Source: Sinotaia quadrata
Lineage: Eukaryota; Mollusca; Gastropoda; Architaenioglossa; Viviparidae
Reading direction: 5' to 3'
Assembly: GCA_028829895.1 (NCBI GenBank)
Contig: CM054177.1
Location: 51,135,664 to 51,199,663 of the forward strand
Length of the DNA stretch: 64,000 nucleotides
Shown here: positions 1 to 11,764 of the stretch, in pieces
Position numbering within the stretch: position 1 is the first letter of the stretch
How the letters are laid out: each line of letters opens with the position of its first letter
Notes under the pieces: model-generated
Databases searched by the model: none
The model's input: only the letters and a program-made list of their open reading frames with translations
What the model was told of the DNA's origin: nothing
Program-made: the position numbers and the translations under genes

Positions 1-499
1 CCATTTGGTTTGTTCTTTCCTGATGTCATTATTTCCGCTGTACACTTAGTTTGTACATAAATGGTGCTGTCGTTCATGTACTTGTTGTGAGATTCTTGTC
101 AGTATTTAGGGTCTTTAAATTTCACGACACATTTGCTGACAAAGCCAAAGCTTAGTTGGATACCCATGAAGGTCTCATATCATCTTGCAACAGATGTCAA
201 AGAGGACATTCAGGAGTGCAATGGAACAATCATATGTCAAATGGGAAAATCGGGTGGTCAAATGGGGGAAAAGTATCAAATGGGACAATCAGGGACCTTG
301 CAGAGAAAACGTTGACCGGGTCCTTCCTGAAACGTAAAATGTCATGATATGGAATTACTGTCTTTGGATAATTAAATGCAAGTTATTAAAATACATTTTA
401 TTCTATATGAATACAACGATTGCACGCTTCTCTGAATATCAAGTAAAAAAAACAACCGTAAGCATGATACATGAGGAATGTGTGATCCTTGTGTTGTTT
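1..499. other. Intergenic, no gene recognised
   Basis: AT-rich sequence. Two overlapping short open frames at 133-347 have no recognisable motif. A short tract near 235-290 repeats the word caaatggg a few times, which is a weak local duplication. Confidence 0.5.
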
Positions 500-1475
500 A
501 GTGAGGGGTAGATCTACAGAACCCTGTGTTTATTGAGGGATAGATCTATAGAACCCTGTGTTAAGTGAGGAGTAGAGCTAAATCTGCAGAACTTTGTAAT
601 TTAGCGAGAGGAAGGAGTACAGTATCCTGTATTTGAGAGAGAGAGAGCTTTGACATCGTGTATTTAGCGAGAGGTAGAGCACTAGAACCGTGTATTTTAG
701 CGAGAGGTAGAGCATAAGATACGTGTATTTAGCGAGAGGTAGAGCATAAGATACGTGTATTTAGCGAGAGGTAGAGCATAAGATACGTGTATTTAGCGAG
801 AGGTAGAGCATAAGATACGTGTATTTAGCGAGAGGTAGAGCATAAGATACGTGTATTTAGCGAGAGGTAGAGCATAAGATACGTGTATTTAGCGAGAGGT
901 AGAGCATAAGATACGTGTATTAGCGAGAGGTAGAGCATAAGATACGTGTATTAGCGAGAGGTAGAGCATAAGATACGTGTATTAGCGAGAGGTAGAGCAT
1001 AAGATACGTGTATTAGCGAGAGGTAGAGCATAAGATACGTGTATTAGCGAGAGGTAGAGCATAAGATACGTGTATTAGCGAGAGGTAGACAATTAGACAT
1101 GTGTATTTAGCGAGAGGTAGAGCACTAGAACCGTGTATTTAGCGAGAGGTAGAGCTATAGCACCGTATAGTTAGCGAGAGGTAGAACCACAAAATCCTTG
1201 TTTAGCAACTGTTTAAGCAAAGGTAGAGTTACAGAACTGTGAATTTAGGGAGTGGTAGAGTTACAGAACCTGTGTATTTAGGGAGTGGTAGAGTTACAGA
1301 ACCTGTGTATTAAGGGATAGGTAGAGTTACAGAACCGTATATTAAGGGATAAGTAGAGTTACAGAACTGTGCATTAAGGGATAAGTAGAGTTACAGAACT
1401 GTGCATTAAGGGATAAGTAGAGTTACAGAACTCTGTATTAAGGGAGAGGTAAAACTACAGAAACCATGTTTTGTC
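500..1475. repeat. 32/31-bp minisatellite with degenerate flanks
   Basis: The core (about 690-1090) repeats a 32-bp unit containing tttagcgagaggtagagcat. The later copies lose one T and become 31 bp. About 12 near-identical copies sit in the middle. Copies decay outward on both sides (500-690 and 1090-1475), where only the gagaggtagag core stays recognisable. Central homogeneity with edge decay is the usual outcome of unequal exchange. Confidence 0.9.
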
Positions 1476-1861
1476 GAGAAGAGCTACACTGCAGTTATTT
1501 TACTCACTGTTATATATCTGTATATGGCCACCTAATAATACCAAATGGTACTCTGAGAGCTAACATTGCAAAGACTAACCCTCTGATTGTAAACGAGAAA
1601 GTGCTACTGTGTGCAAATCAAAAGCGAAACTCGTGACTAATCCAAAAGTGTAAATGATTTTTAAAAGTGTAACGTATTTCGTCACGCGCAACAAAATGGA
1701 ACTATATGTCTAAGTGGATTCTATTGGTCTGAGACACCGAAATGTGTACACGCAAAAACCGGAAAGAGTGGCATGGGGATGTTTAACTGTGAATGAAAGT
1801 GAAAGAGCGTCTAACAGATTTATGAAAGGATAGACGGATATATGAATGGATGGGAATGTGG
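1476..1861. other. Unannotated spacer
   Basis: No gene, motif or repeat was recognised in this stretch. Confidence 0.5.
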
Positions 1862-1907
1862 AGATAGATAGACAGACAGGTAGATAGGTAGATAGTTAGG
1901 TAGGTAT

Positions 1908-1970
<63 letters not shown>
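1862..1970. repeat. GATA microsatellite
   Basis: An impure GATA/GACA/GGTA tract leads into a pure (GATA) run of about 60 bp at 1911-1970. Confidence 0.95.
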
Positions 1971-2111
1971 TTGTGAGGTACACGATTTCGGTAAGCCTAC
2001 AACGAACCAGCGAAGATATACCTATAAAAATTATAAGCCTATCTAGTTGCAAATAATCAAGTGTTCGATACAATGGTCATCAGAATAGTAATAATTAATA
2101 CTTTACAATAG

Positions 2112-2334
2112 CTAATAGTTATAATTGTTAACCTTCAGCCTTTTCTTTTTGCACCACTGTTTTCCCTTTCCGCTACAAAACTGTTGTGCCACACATCGTC
2201 CAAACTGTTTTAAACACCGGAAGTCATCGCCAGTACACCGCACACATTCGTGTGATTCTTCCATCATTGCGCATGCTCGGCAGGAAGTATGCTGACATGG
2301 ACCTTGGCAGGATTTCTTAGTTTCAGCCACTAAA
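2112..2334 (-). CDS. Probable terminal exon of a cysteine-rich secreted peptide
   Basis: The minus strand shows a polypyrimidine acceptor (ccgattttccag) at 2335 and then an open frame of 73 codons ending at TAG (2112-2114). The peptide has ten cysteines (starting KSCQGPCQHTSCRAC) spaced 3-4-2-7-2-6-6-5-7 and a basic end (WCKKKRLK). Evenly spaced paired cysteines are typical of disulfide-rich secreted domains, but the family was not recognised. The acceptor phase needs two bases from the previous exon. The IGFBP-domain exon at 36316, on the same strand, donates one base, so the two cannot be joined directly; an intermediate exon or a separate gene would be needed. It may also be a chance frame, but ten cysteines in 73 residues of AT-rich DNA is unusual. 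Confidence 0.42.
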
Positions 2335-2358
2335 CTGGAAAATCGGCAAAACAAAATT

Positions 2359-2450
2359 AACTTGTGAAAATCATCACTGAGACAGAATTGATAGTGAATA
2401 ACTTGTGAAAATCATCACTGAGACAGAATTGACAGTGAATAACTTGTTTC
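2359..2450. repeat. 41-bp tandem duplication
   Basis: Two near-identical copies of a unit beginning aacttgtgaaaatcatcact, followed by a partial third start. It lies just upstream of the acceptor of the cysteine-rich exon. Confidence 0.9.
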
Positions 2451-2687
2451 ATTAAATTTCAATGAGCACTGCCAATGTTTCAACAACACTATTATCCTTT
2501 TCTCTTTTCAACTGGGATCTTCCTTCACTCATTTTCAGTCTGCTTTTCCATATATTAGTGATTCATCCATTTAGTTTTAAAGAAAACAACAATCGTTTCT
2601 TACTGCACAAGAAATGACGAGCACCTCACACTGATGGCCATCGAAACCAATAACTAGTTAGGATACTTTGTATAAAGCATGAACAAA

Positions 2688-2718
<31 letters not shown>

Positions 2719-3460
2719 GCATTTAAATAGGAAAAGGGGTCATTGCCGTTTATTTTCGAATGTGCAAAATAATTCTTGACAATGACTTGTTGCTAAACGG
2801 TATGTCAACCTATATATGTTTGAGTAATGTGCCTAGTCACGTTAAAATGTGGGAAAAGTTAATCCGCAAATAGTTCGTCTCTAAAGTTGAGCAAACGAAC
2901 AGACTTTGTAATTAAACCCTCAAACATATTATGAACAATATCTCTAAGAAATCTAGAACTTGACCTACTTCGACTCTTTAAAATTAAACAAATTCTCATT
3001 AACGTGCAAACATGCACCAATTATTTTCAAGTAATTAATGTCTCACATTATTCGGTTTTCAAAACATTGTGTAAAATGTCGACTCGTACAGGAATTTGGG
3101 ACAAATATTTGAGAGAGAGAAAGACAAAGAGATGGAGAGATTGTCATCAGTATAGAGGGCAAAATTTCGGCTAGGTTTTCATAAAACAAAGCAAGCATGG
3201 ATTATTTTTGACCAGATAAAAATGACATCGTTCTTGTATAGGAAGTTATTTAGAAATGTATTTTGTGAAAGATAATTTTAGTGATGTAAATGTGCGACAG
3301 AATATACATATAAACAAAAGAAATTATTTAATTATTGCTTTAGCTAGTTAAATAATAAAATTGCTGATTTTCTTCACCACTTTATGAGAATAAAACGGTA
3401 TTAGAGAAACTTCATGTTATGTGTTTGTGCACACGTGCGTGCATATTAAAATTTTGCATT
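2451..3460. other. Unannotated stretch with one dinucleotide run
   Basis: No gene was recognised. At 2687-2720 an (AC)n run passes directly into (GC)n. Both parts alternate purine and pyrimidine, a sequence class able to form Z-DNA. Confidence 0.6.
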
Positions 3461-3462
3461 AT

Positions 3463-3712
3463 ATGAGAAAGTAGCAGTGCACCCCATGTCTTAACTGTGT
3501 TGTCTATGTGTATGATATGAGAAACTAACAACACACCCATGCCTTAACTGTATTGTCTATGTGTATGATATGAGAAACTAACAACACACCCCATACCTTA
3601 ACTGTATTGTCTATGTGTATGATATGAGAAACTAACAGCACACCCATGTCTTAACTGTATTGTCTATGTCAGTATGTGTATGATATCAGAAACTAACAAC
3701 ACACCCCATGCA
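3463..3712. repeat. ~58-bp minisatellite, about 4 copies
   Basis: Copies share tatgatatgagaaactaaca and ttaactgtattgtctatgtg. The copies differ by small indels. Confidence 0.85.
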
Positions 3713-3859
3713 TTGTCTATTGGAGTTGAATGTAAGGGACAACATTCTTGTTGCGATATACTCCTACTGTTAAGTGATGTAAGACGAAAACCTTGTGTTT
3801 TATGTTTCCGAAATGACAGGCCATGATTGACTGACTGTGTGACCGACGGAACGTTGACT

Positions 3860-4085
3860 GAATACTGCTTCTTTGTAGAACGTTGACTGTTCACTACTTC
3901 CCTGTATGACCTTGACTGTTCACTATGTTCACTACTTCCCTGTAGGACCTTGACTGTTCACTACGTTCACTACTTCCCTGTAGGACCTTGACTGTTCACT
4001 ACGTCCTTGTAGAACGTTGACTGTTCACTACTTCTCTGTATGACCTTGACTGTTCACTATGTTCACTACTTCCCTGTAAGACCTG
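3860..4085. repeat. ~38-bp minisatellite, about 5-6 copies
   Basis: Units contain accttgactgttcactac and acttccctgtagg. The word gttcactac is internally duplicated in some units, giving two length classes. Confidence 0.85.
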
Positions 4086-4287
4086 AATTCTTCACTAATT
4101 CATTAATATGAAATCATTTTGCATAATTTATGCTTCTTATTCTTAAGTACTTTGCAGTCATTTTGCACAATGTATGCATATTCTCAAACATTTTGCAGTG
4201 TTTGTGTGGTAATTGGAAAAATATTATATTACTTTCAGTTGCAATGTTTTGTTTTATCTAGTGTTGATCTGTGTATTTAGAGATAGC

Positions 4288-4461
4288 AGATTGGATTTTT
4301 ATAGTACTGCAGACTTGCACAATGCGCGTCTTTTACCTTCATTCTGATTGGATTTTTATAGTACTGCAGACTTGCACAATGCGCGTCTTTTACATTCATT
4401 CTGATTGGATTTTTATAGTACTGCAGACTTGCACAAAGCGTGTCTTTTACATTCATTCAGG
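4288..4461. repeat. 57-bp repeat, 3 copies
   Basis: Three copies of a 57-bp unit starting ttggatttttatagtactgc at 4291, 4348 and 4405. The period is a multiple of three, so a plus-strand frame stays open, but no protein family is recognisable. Confidence 0.95.
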
Positions 4462-4720
4462 CTTCTTTGAATGTCAGTCTTACTTTTCCAGCGTTGACTA
4501 ATGATGAGATCAAAGGCTACTATACAGTCTCCCGAGCTATACGGTCTCACGTTTGAAGCAGAACTTGTAAAGTTTGTAATCAATCATGCCCATGGTAATA
4601 AGATATTTATCCACGTGTAAAGGACATGAACTGTTCTCTTAGTGTTTAGATCTGCTTTATTAATTGTATATTGCAAAAATGTTTTTGTCATTTTTATGTA
4701 GTGAAAGTATATATATATAA

Positions 4721-4810
4721 TCATAATCGTGAGCAGTTTGGTAATATTATAATTATTTATCTGAAATGCATTAAATTATAATGAATTTACCAAACTGCTC
4801 ACGATTATGA
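4721..4810. repeat. Perfect 24-bp inverted repeat (hairpin)
   Basis: Bases 4721-4744 are the exact reverse complement of 4787-4810 (core cgtgagcagtttggtaa). The 42-base AT-rich loop contains further partial complementarity. No flanking target duplication was seen. It could be a fold-back element remnant or a small-RNA precursor. Confidence 0.9.
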
Positions 4811-5835
4811 GTTTGACAAGTATATGGCGATTGTGACCTCAAACCATGGGGAACTGTACCTGATATTATGATAAAGACCTTGACCTGATTAAGAATATCG
4901 CTAAGCAAACAGAAGACGCAATCAACTCTCATACACGTCACACCCAGTCTTAAAGCGACACCCTTAGTCACGTGTCGTTTTGAATTAAAAACCACCTGGC
5001 CAGTGCACCATCAGCAAAACTGAGAATGAGTGTTCTGAATTAAGTTCCAGACTTTGGAGTTTACTTGGCAAAGTCATTCCTAGTACCGGACGGGTCTTTG
5101 ATACGAAGACTGTAATGCTGTGCAGATTGGTAGGCCCGTGTTTTCAGTACGACGCGGCACCTGAATGAATGTGTGCGCCAATGACTGTGTGCGAGTTCAT
5201 ATTTCACCCCAGACGCCCTGCCCGTTGTTAGATGCTTCTTTAATTACTTGCACTCCGCACAAATATGCCTGAAACCATCAGCACAAACGAAAACATGCCG
5301 CAATCAAGGCGACGGGGTACAAGCAGAAACAAACGATTGTGGCACCCGCCCCGCCCTCTAATCTTTTGAAGTCCGCCGCTGCTGGAGCTCAAGTCTATGG
5401 TTCGTGGCATTCTCCGCATTGAGCGCCCAACGATCCGAAGAAGGGTGGGGGCAATATGGAGGGGGAAAGGGTGCGTGCATCACATGTTTAGCATACTTAA
5501 CCACCTGTTTGGTGGCAGGGTATTCTTTACCTGTCGGTCGATACTTTTTACGTATCACGCTCGCTGTTTTACAGGTACACATGGATAGGAGCCATAATGA
5601 GTCACTGCTTACTGTTATTTGCCAGACTACATCAACAGACGGTGTATTGATCGTTATTTGTCAGCCATAGTCACGCTGTCAGCCTAAGAGTCACACTGTC
5701 AGTCACAGAGTCACACATGGTCTGTGACGTCGAAATTTATGTCATTTCCTTAAAATGACATTTTCATTCAGGTGGAAGTTTTCATTTGACTGTTCCTAAA
5801 CTATGCATGCATGAATGGCATGTACTGGTACTTCA
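4811..5835. other. Unannotated, GC-richer segment
   Basis: This segment is less AT-rich than its surroundings between about 5030 and 5480. Open frames of 60-90 codons occur on both strands over 5358-5670, but none has a recognisable domain, and their overlap argues against coding. Confidence 0.45.
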
Positions 5836-5972
5836 TATCCTCTCTCTCTAATCGCTTCATGTCCTAACTTCTTTAAGATTTTATATTCTCTCTAATTGCT
5901 TCATGTCCTAACTTCTTTAAGATTTTATTAGTTAAGATCTCTAAGCGCCTTATGTCCTAACTTCTTTAAGGT
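5836..5972. repeat. ~50-bp repeat, 3 copies
   Basis: Three copies of tcatgtcctaacttctttaa (third copy ttatgtcctaac), each preceded by a ctct-rich segment. Confidence 0.85.
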
Positions 5973-8009
5973 AAGAGTTGCTGACACCCATAAATATCCA
6001 ATGTGACAATGAGCCCCATACCTTTAAAACGCGATACCTGTAATTTTTACTTATTTTCTACAATATTTCTAAATCCTTATCCAAAATCCTTATCTAAAGA
6101 AACCATGCTATTAATTCAAGGACTGTCTCGTTTTCCGAAATATTCTTGATACTGTCGCGTTCCTTTCGAAAGTGTTTGCTCCATTTCCACCTGAATTAGC
6201 AAAGCCATAAATAAATCACTTTTAACGATGATGAGTTTAAAATTAAAAAAACACATATTTGCAACAACAAAAATTATACAAGCTTTATACAATACTAAAA
6301 TATAAAAATACATTCACAAGAAGAAATATAAGCAGGTATTACTAAAACACACAAAGTACCTTGGCATATTTACAGTTACTAAAGTTTACACTTTCACATT
6401 CAAGGATCACATGTGAATAAAAACGACAAGGAGTTATTTAAAATTGTCTATTCTCTTTTCTAAGGTTGACAGGGAGTGTGTGTGTGTGTGTGTGTGTGTG
6501 GATTTTAAAGATGTTGTCGCCATGAAACAAATGAAACGCCATGTCACAAGTTTATTTTGTCTGCCGTCAACTCCATGTATCTCTCTCCACACATGTTGAA
6601 AATCACTGACTGGTTGTTATTAAACCTGGGTGCCCTCTTTTGCTGTGTCAGTTTCTTCAAACAGAATAATAATTACAGCAACTCTAGTACTTCCTTATAC
6701 CAAAAATTGCTCATGTAGTCAGTATATCTTGCCACCATACATCAAATGGAGTGCAGTGTATCCTCCACACTTATATACTGCTTCTATCATGGTCAGTCAT
6801 AACAGTTTACAATCAGCAAACCAGGAGGTTCAAATCATACATATAGAAAAGGCTGCTTGTCCCTGTAAAATATAATCAGGGAACAAATGCTAAGCTTCTA
6901 CTTCATCACTTTATAACTCCATTCTTTCTTACATTCCAGTCTCAACTTACAGTTTCCTGCAACTGTATTTATTTGCCTGATACACGCACACAGCATAATA
7001 AATACCGCATATCAAAACAATGTCAAGTGTTAGCACACTACATATAAGCACCAAAGTTCAAACATTTGTAGAAAAAATAGTCTACCCTCATAATACATTG
7101 TTTCGCAAAACACAAGTGTGCATGAAATATTTCCAAGTCCATTCTCTCTTGATCAGTCAGTTAACTCACCATAAAACTAAGGGCCACCTTTCAATACCGG
7201 ACTTCTTTGCTACACCAAATTCAAGTGATCAGACAATAGAATTTTAATCTCAGCCCATTGGCTGGTTCTCAGCCTCGTAAATCATAACCATTGGATAATA
7301 GAACTACTCACCTAGTTGAACTAGTTTGCATTACATCAGCAATTTCTAGCATATTTTCAACTCTGGTTGTTTACTTCCAACTCTGACACTTAAAAAATAC
7401 CATCATAAGGAGTGCCCAAGGTCGGGTTACTCTGACAATTTAAATAATTATATAGCGATTAAGTTTTAAAATAGTGATAGGCAAATTTATTCTGTCACAA
7501 AGGGATTGTACGTTAATGTTGTCCTAGTTGCCTTTATCTAACTATATGAAGGGATTGTGTATTATCTTTGTCCTCGTTATCTTTACCTAACGATATTGTA
7601 CGTTATTGTTGTTCTCGTTACCCTTAACTACCGCTATTGACGCCTTGTGTATTATTGGCACTATTACAAGAAAAATTGGCAATATTGTAAAGCCAACAAG
7701 AATTCGTTCTTTCAGTCTGAATTTTTCAAATCAGCATTCTTGAACAGACATCAATGACTCCATTGTGCTATTCTAATTTTAAAAATTTAATTTAACAATA
7801 TAAAACTATTTAAAATTATTTATTAATTTACTTTTAAATACAAGACAATATGTCACTTATTTGTGGTTTAATATCTAACATAATTTATCATAGACAAAAT
7901 ATATCCTATTAAAAATAGCCAGAGGCGCCATAGATCCTGAGAGTAGTAATCAAATATTTTTGTCCAGTTACATAATGGGTAGTCTAAACCTTCCCATAGC
8001 CAACAGACA
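5973..8009. other. Unannotated stretch
   Basis: No gene was recognised. A short (GT)n run lies at 6476-6501. Short open frames at 6116-6313, 6630-6875 and 7020-7247 carry no motif. Confidence 0.5.
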
Positions 8010-8212
8010 ACCAGATCTATGCTAACCTACAGACATATAGACATATGTATAGCCAACACAGGTAAAAATATGTATAGCTTACAGACAGCTAGATATATGT
8101 ATAGCCTACAGACAACTAGACATATCTATAACCTACAGACAGCTAGACATATGTATTGCCCACACAGGTAAAAATATGTATAGCCTACACTACAGACAGA
8201 TAGACATACAGG
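8010..8212. repeat. ~27-bp degenerate minisatellite
   Basis: Units contain agacatatgtatagcctaca with variable spacing, giving about seven diverged copies. Confidence 0.8.
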
Positions 8213-8317
8213 CAAGTGTTTTGCTTCTGCTGGGGTCTCAACAGTAATCTTTGGAATACATTTGCTTGAGGAGAAAAATTCGTAGACTATGACGTCATTT
8301 AACTTTTTAATCAGATC

Positions 8318-8402
<85 letters not shown>
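8318..8402. repeat. (GT)n microsatellite
   Basis: An almost pure GT run of about 85 bp, interrupted once near 8328-8330. It generates low-complexity open frames on both strands that are not genes. Confidence 0.97.
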
Positions 8403-8404
<2 letters not shown>

Positions 8405-8654
8405 GCCTACAACGCCTCTCGCTAGTTGTGAAGAAGTTGTCAACCAGTTTAATAGGGAACATGTCAAATAAAATCAGTTTGACAACATAAATATTTACAA
8501 ACAAAATGACTGTTGAGGGGCCAATATCAGCGGCTAGGCACAACATGCCGTATGTTTAGGTTACAGTAATTGCAAAATATATGTATATTCAAGTTATTCA
8601 ACAGCAGACAAATGAATTGCATTTATAACGGTAAACAAGGCTCCTTATCATAAA

Positions 8655-9105
8655 CAGTCTTAAAATAGAGTGTCATCTATATCATTTCTGGAGACCAACC
8701 CTCTATATACAGACAAAGTCGTAATGCATAGTGTCATCTGTGACATTTCTGGAGAGAACCCTCTATCTACAGTCACAGTCGTAATGCAGTGTCATCTATG
8801 TCATTTCTGGAGAGCAACCCTCCATTTACAAAAAAATGTCGTAAGGTATAGTGTCGTCAATGTCATTTAGGACAGCTTGCCTCTATCTACATACAGAGTC
8901 GTAATGCATAGTGTAGTTAATGTCATTCGTCATTGCCTCTATCTACATACATAGTTGTAATGCATAGTGTAGTTAATGTCATTTAGGACAGCTTGCCTCT
9001 ATCTACATACACAGTCGTAATGTGTAGTGTCATATCTGGACAGTATGTCTCTGTCCACAGTCACAGTTGTAATGCATAGTGTCGTCAATGTCATTTCTGG
9101 ACAGC
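8655..9105. repeat. ~60-bp minisatellite, about 7 diverged copies
   Basis: Units share ctctatctacatacacagtc, gtaatgcatagtgt and tgtcatttctggacagc. Copies differ by point changes and by loss of internal segments. Confidence 0.85.
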
Positions 9106-9299
9106 AAAGAAATTTAATTTTAGTTTAACACAGTTCTATTTGAAGTGTATATGAAACATGTTTATTTAGTTTTCAATTGAATGATAAGTGTGTTTCCTTA
9201 TTTTTCTCTTGTCTGGTAAATTTTTAAATTTCATTTAACCCGTATGTCTCCCACAACAAGATGATTTATATGGGTCCAGCAATTATCCGAGAAGAACAA

Positions 9300-9985
9300 A
9301 ATTTATTACAGAAGGAAACTTCGGAAATAGTATACAAACCCTTACTAAACAATATAATAGTATACAAACCCTCAATAAACAATATATAATAGTAATGAAA
9401 CCTTCCCTAAACAATATAATAGTATAAAAATCTCACTAAAAACAATAAAATTTATTAAATCCCCTCACGAGACAATATATTAGTGTACAAACTTCTCTAA
9501 AACAATAAAATATAATAAAATCCCCTCATTGAACAATATAATAGTCTAAAAACCCTCATAGTAATAAAATCTTCACTAAACAATTTAATAATATATGAAA
9601 ACATCACTAAACAATATAATAGTATTAATCCCTCACTAAACAATAAAATAGTATATGAAAACCTCACTAAACAATATAATAGTATTAATCCCTCACTAAA
9701 CAATAAAATAGTATATGAAAACCTCACTAAACAATATAATAGTATTAATCCCTCACTAAACAATAAAATAGTATATGAAAACCTCACTAAACAATATAAT
9801 ATTATAAAAACCCTCATTAAAATAATAAAATAGTATAAACACCTCTCAGTAAGCAATATAATAGCTTAATATCTCTCACTAAAACAATAAAATAGTATTA
9901 AAAAACCTCACTACACACTATAATAGTATGAAAACCCTCACCATACAACAGTATAGAAATTCTCTCTCAACTATATAAAAACATA
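9300..9985. repeat. ~30-bp minisatellite with a ~60-bp dimer
   Basis: Units have the form cctcactaaacaatataata. At 9597-9790 two unit types (one ending agtattaatcc, the other agtatatgaaaa) alternate as a 60-bp dimer in about three near-identical copies. Copies outside are diverged. Confidence 0.9.
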
Positions 9986-10365
9986 CACATTTCAGTTCTT
10001 TACACAAATAATTGCTGAAAGATTGAATAGCCGTTAAGGGACAAGTGAGAGCTGAAATTAGTTCATGAACAATTATAATTACTTAAAATAGTAGATTCTA
10101 AAATCTGGTTGTGTATTCATTTTCAAGAAATCATGTTTAATAATTAATTGAATGTGGATCTCTTTAGTATTCAAGATGTGTAGTGTCACAAACCTTGTCA
10201 CACATAGACTTGTCACATATATATTGTCATTTGTCACACTTAGTTGCTTCAGGGAAGATGTGGTGGGTGCTGGAGGCTATTAAAGTTTGATAATACTTTC
10301 TTACATTCTATTTGGTCCAGATTTTAAATCTGAAAGATGTCTATCTGTAGGTATAGTAACCTGAA
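9986..10365. other. Unannotated spacer
   Basis: No gene or clear repeat was recognised, apart from a brief duplication of cttgtcacacatag words near 10190-10240. Confidence 0.5.
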
Positions 10366-10369
10366 TTTG

Positions 10370-10865
10370 TCTCTAACTACTGGAAATGCGCCTTTTTTGA
10401 TCCAAGTTTTAATTTTGAAAGTTATCCTATAACTATTGGAATTTCCGTCCAGTTCGGTCCATGTGTAAACTTTAAAAACTGTCTCTTTAAAACTATTGCG
10501 ATTTAGACAATGCTGTAACTTGGAAAGTTGTCTGTAACTACTGCGCCCTGTTTGGTCCTAATTTGAACTTTGAAAGCTGTCTGTAAATACTGCCGCCCCT
10601 ACCTCCTGTTGACACTTTGAAAGCTGTCTGTAAATACTGCCACACACACACACACACACTTTTGAACTTTGACAGCTGTCTGCCTGTAAGCACTGCGCCC
10701 TGTTTGGTCCCAGTTTGAACTATGAAAGCTGTCTGCCTGTAAACACTGCGCCCTGTTTGGTCCCAGTTTGAACTATGAAAGCTGTCTGCCTGTAAACACT
10801 GCGCCCTGTTTGGTCCCAGTTTGAACTATGTAAACACTGCGCCCTGTTTGGTCCCAGTTTGAACT
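10370..10865. repeat. ~54-bp minisatellite
   Basis: The unit contains tgcgccctgtttggtcccag and tttgaactatgaaagctgtc. Copies near 10680-10860 are nearly identical and those toward 10370 are strongly diverged. A short (CA)n run sits inside at about 10642-10659. Confidence 0.85.
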
Positions 10866-11450
10866 CTTAACACTAGAAGAACGATGAAACGACGCGGAAT
10901 GTTGTCTAGAGAGCAAGTCAGACGCCAGTTCAAGCGGTGATGGAAGAGGCAGCAGAACACGCCTACAACCCAGACAGAATTGTATTGTACAACATACCAC
11001 ACGCCCTTAATACTTCCTAATTACCCTGTAGAGAGTGTTTGCCTTTTTTGCTCCGTCTACTCAGCACCACCTGCAGTAATTAGATTGACAAATATTGTTC
11101 GAAGTCTTGTCAATACCGAAACTCACGAATATGCTGGGATGCATTCGCCATTTTGTAAAATGCTTGGGTGTGTGTATGTGTACGTGGGTGTGTGTAACTT
11201 ACAGTGTATACAAAACATGATATTACATGTGATTTATTACTTGTTTTTTTACATTTGACAGTACTCCATCTTCAAAGGAAACAAATTGAAGAAAACATTA
11301 TTTTACACACTGGAGTTGTCTTTAACAATGGATCATGAAACGGTTTATTCAAGAATGATTTTAATACTAGTTATATTTCAAATAAGGATCCAACACATAT
11401 TAAAGTTTCTTTACATTTACAGGTTGACTGCAAGCACATTCGAATATGTG

Positions 11451-11452
<2 letters not shown>
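10866..11452. other. Unannotated stretch
   Basis: No gene was recognised. Open frames of 75-92 codons on both strands (10773-11258) have no motif. Confidence 0.5.
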
Positions 11453-11513
<61 letters not shown>

Positions 11514-11534
11514 ACTCACACACACACTCACACA

Positions 11535-11608
<74 letters not shown>
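11453..11608. repeat. Compound (CT)n(CA)n microsatellite
   Basis: About 55 bp of CT followed by about 95 bp of CA with few interruptions. It inflates an overlapping low-complexity open frame. Confidence 0.97.
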
Positions 11609-11611
<3 letters not shown>

Positions 11612-11764
11612 ACTAGTAGATACGACAGACCAAACAAATGAAAGTAAATTCGTATATTAAAGTTGCTTTAAGAAATAGAATAACGGGACTATATCAAATA
11701 AGACAGATAGATAAATTAGTAGGTTCAGTGTATATACGTGAGTCGACAGGGTGAGTAGGCTCGT

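Noticed and set aside
8126..8546. Histidine/threonine- or cysteine/valine-rich frames over the GT run
   Set aside because: Low-complexity translation of a dinucleotide microsatellite; the same applies at 11286-11660, 26060-26485, 30314-30642 and 36136-36324.
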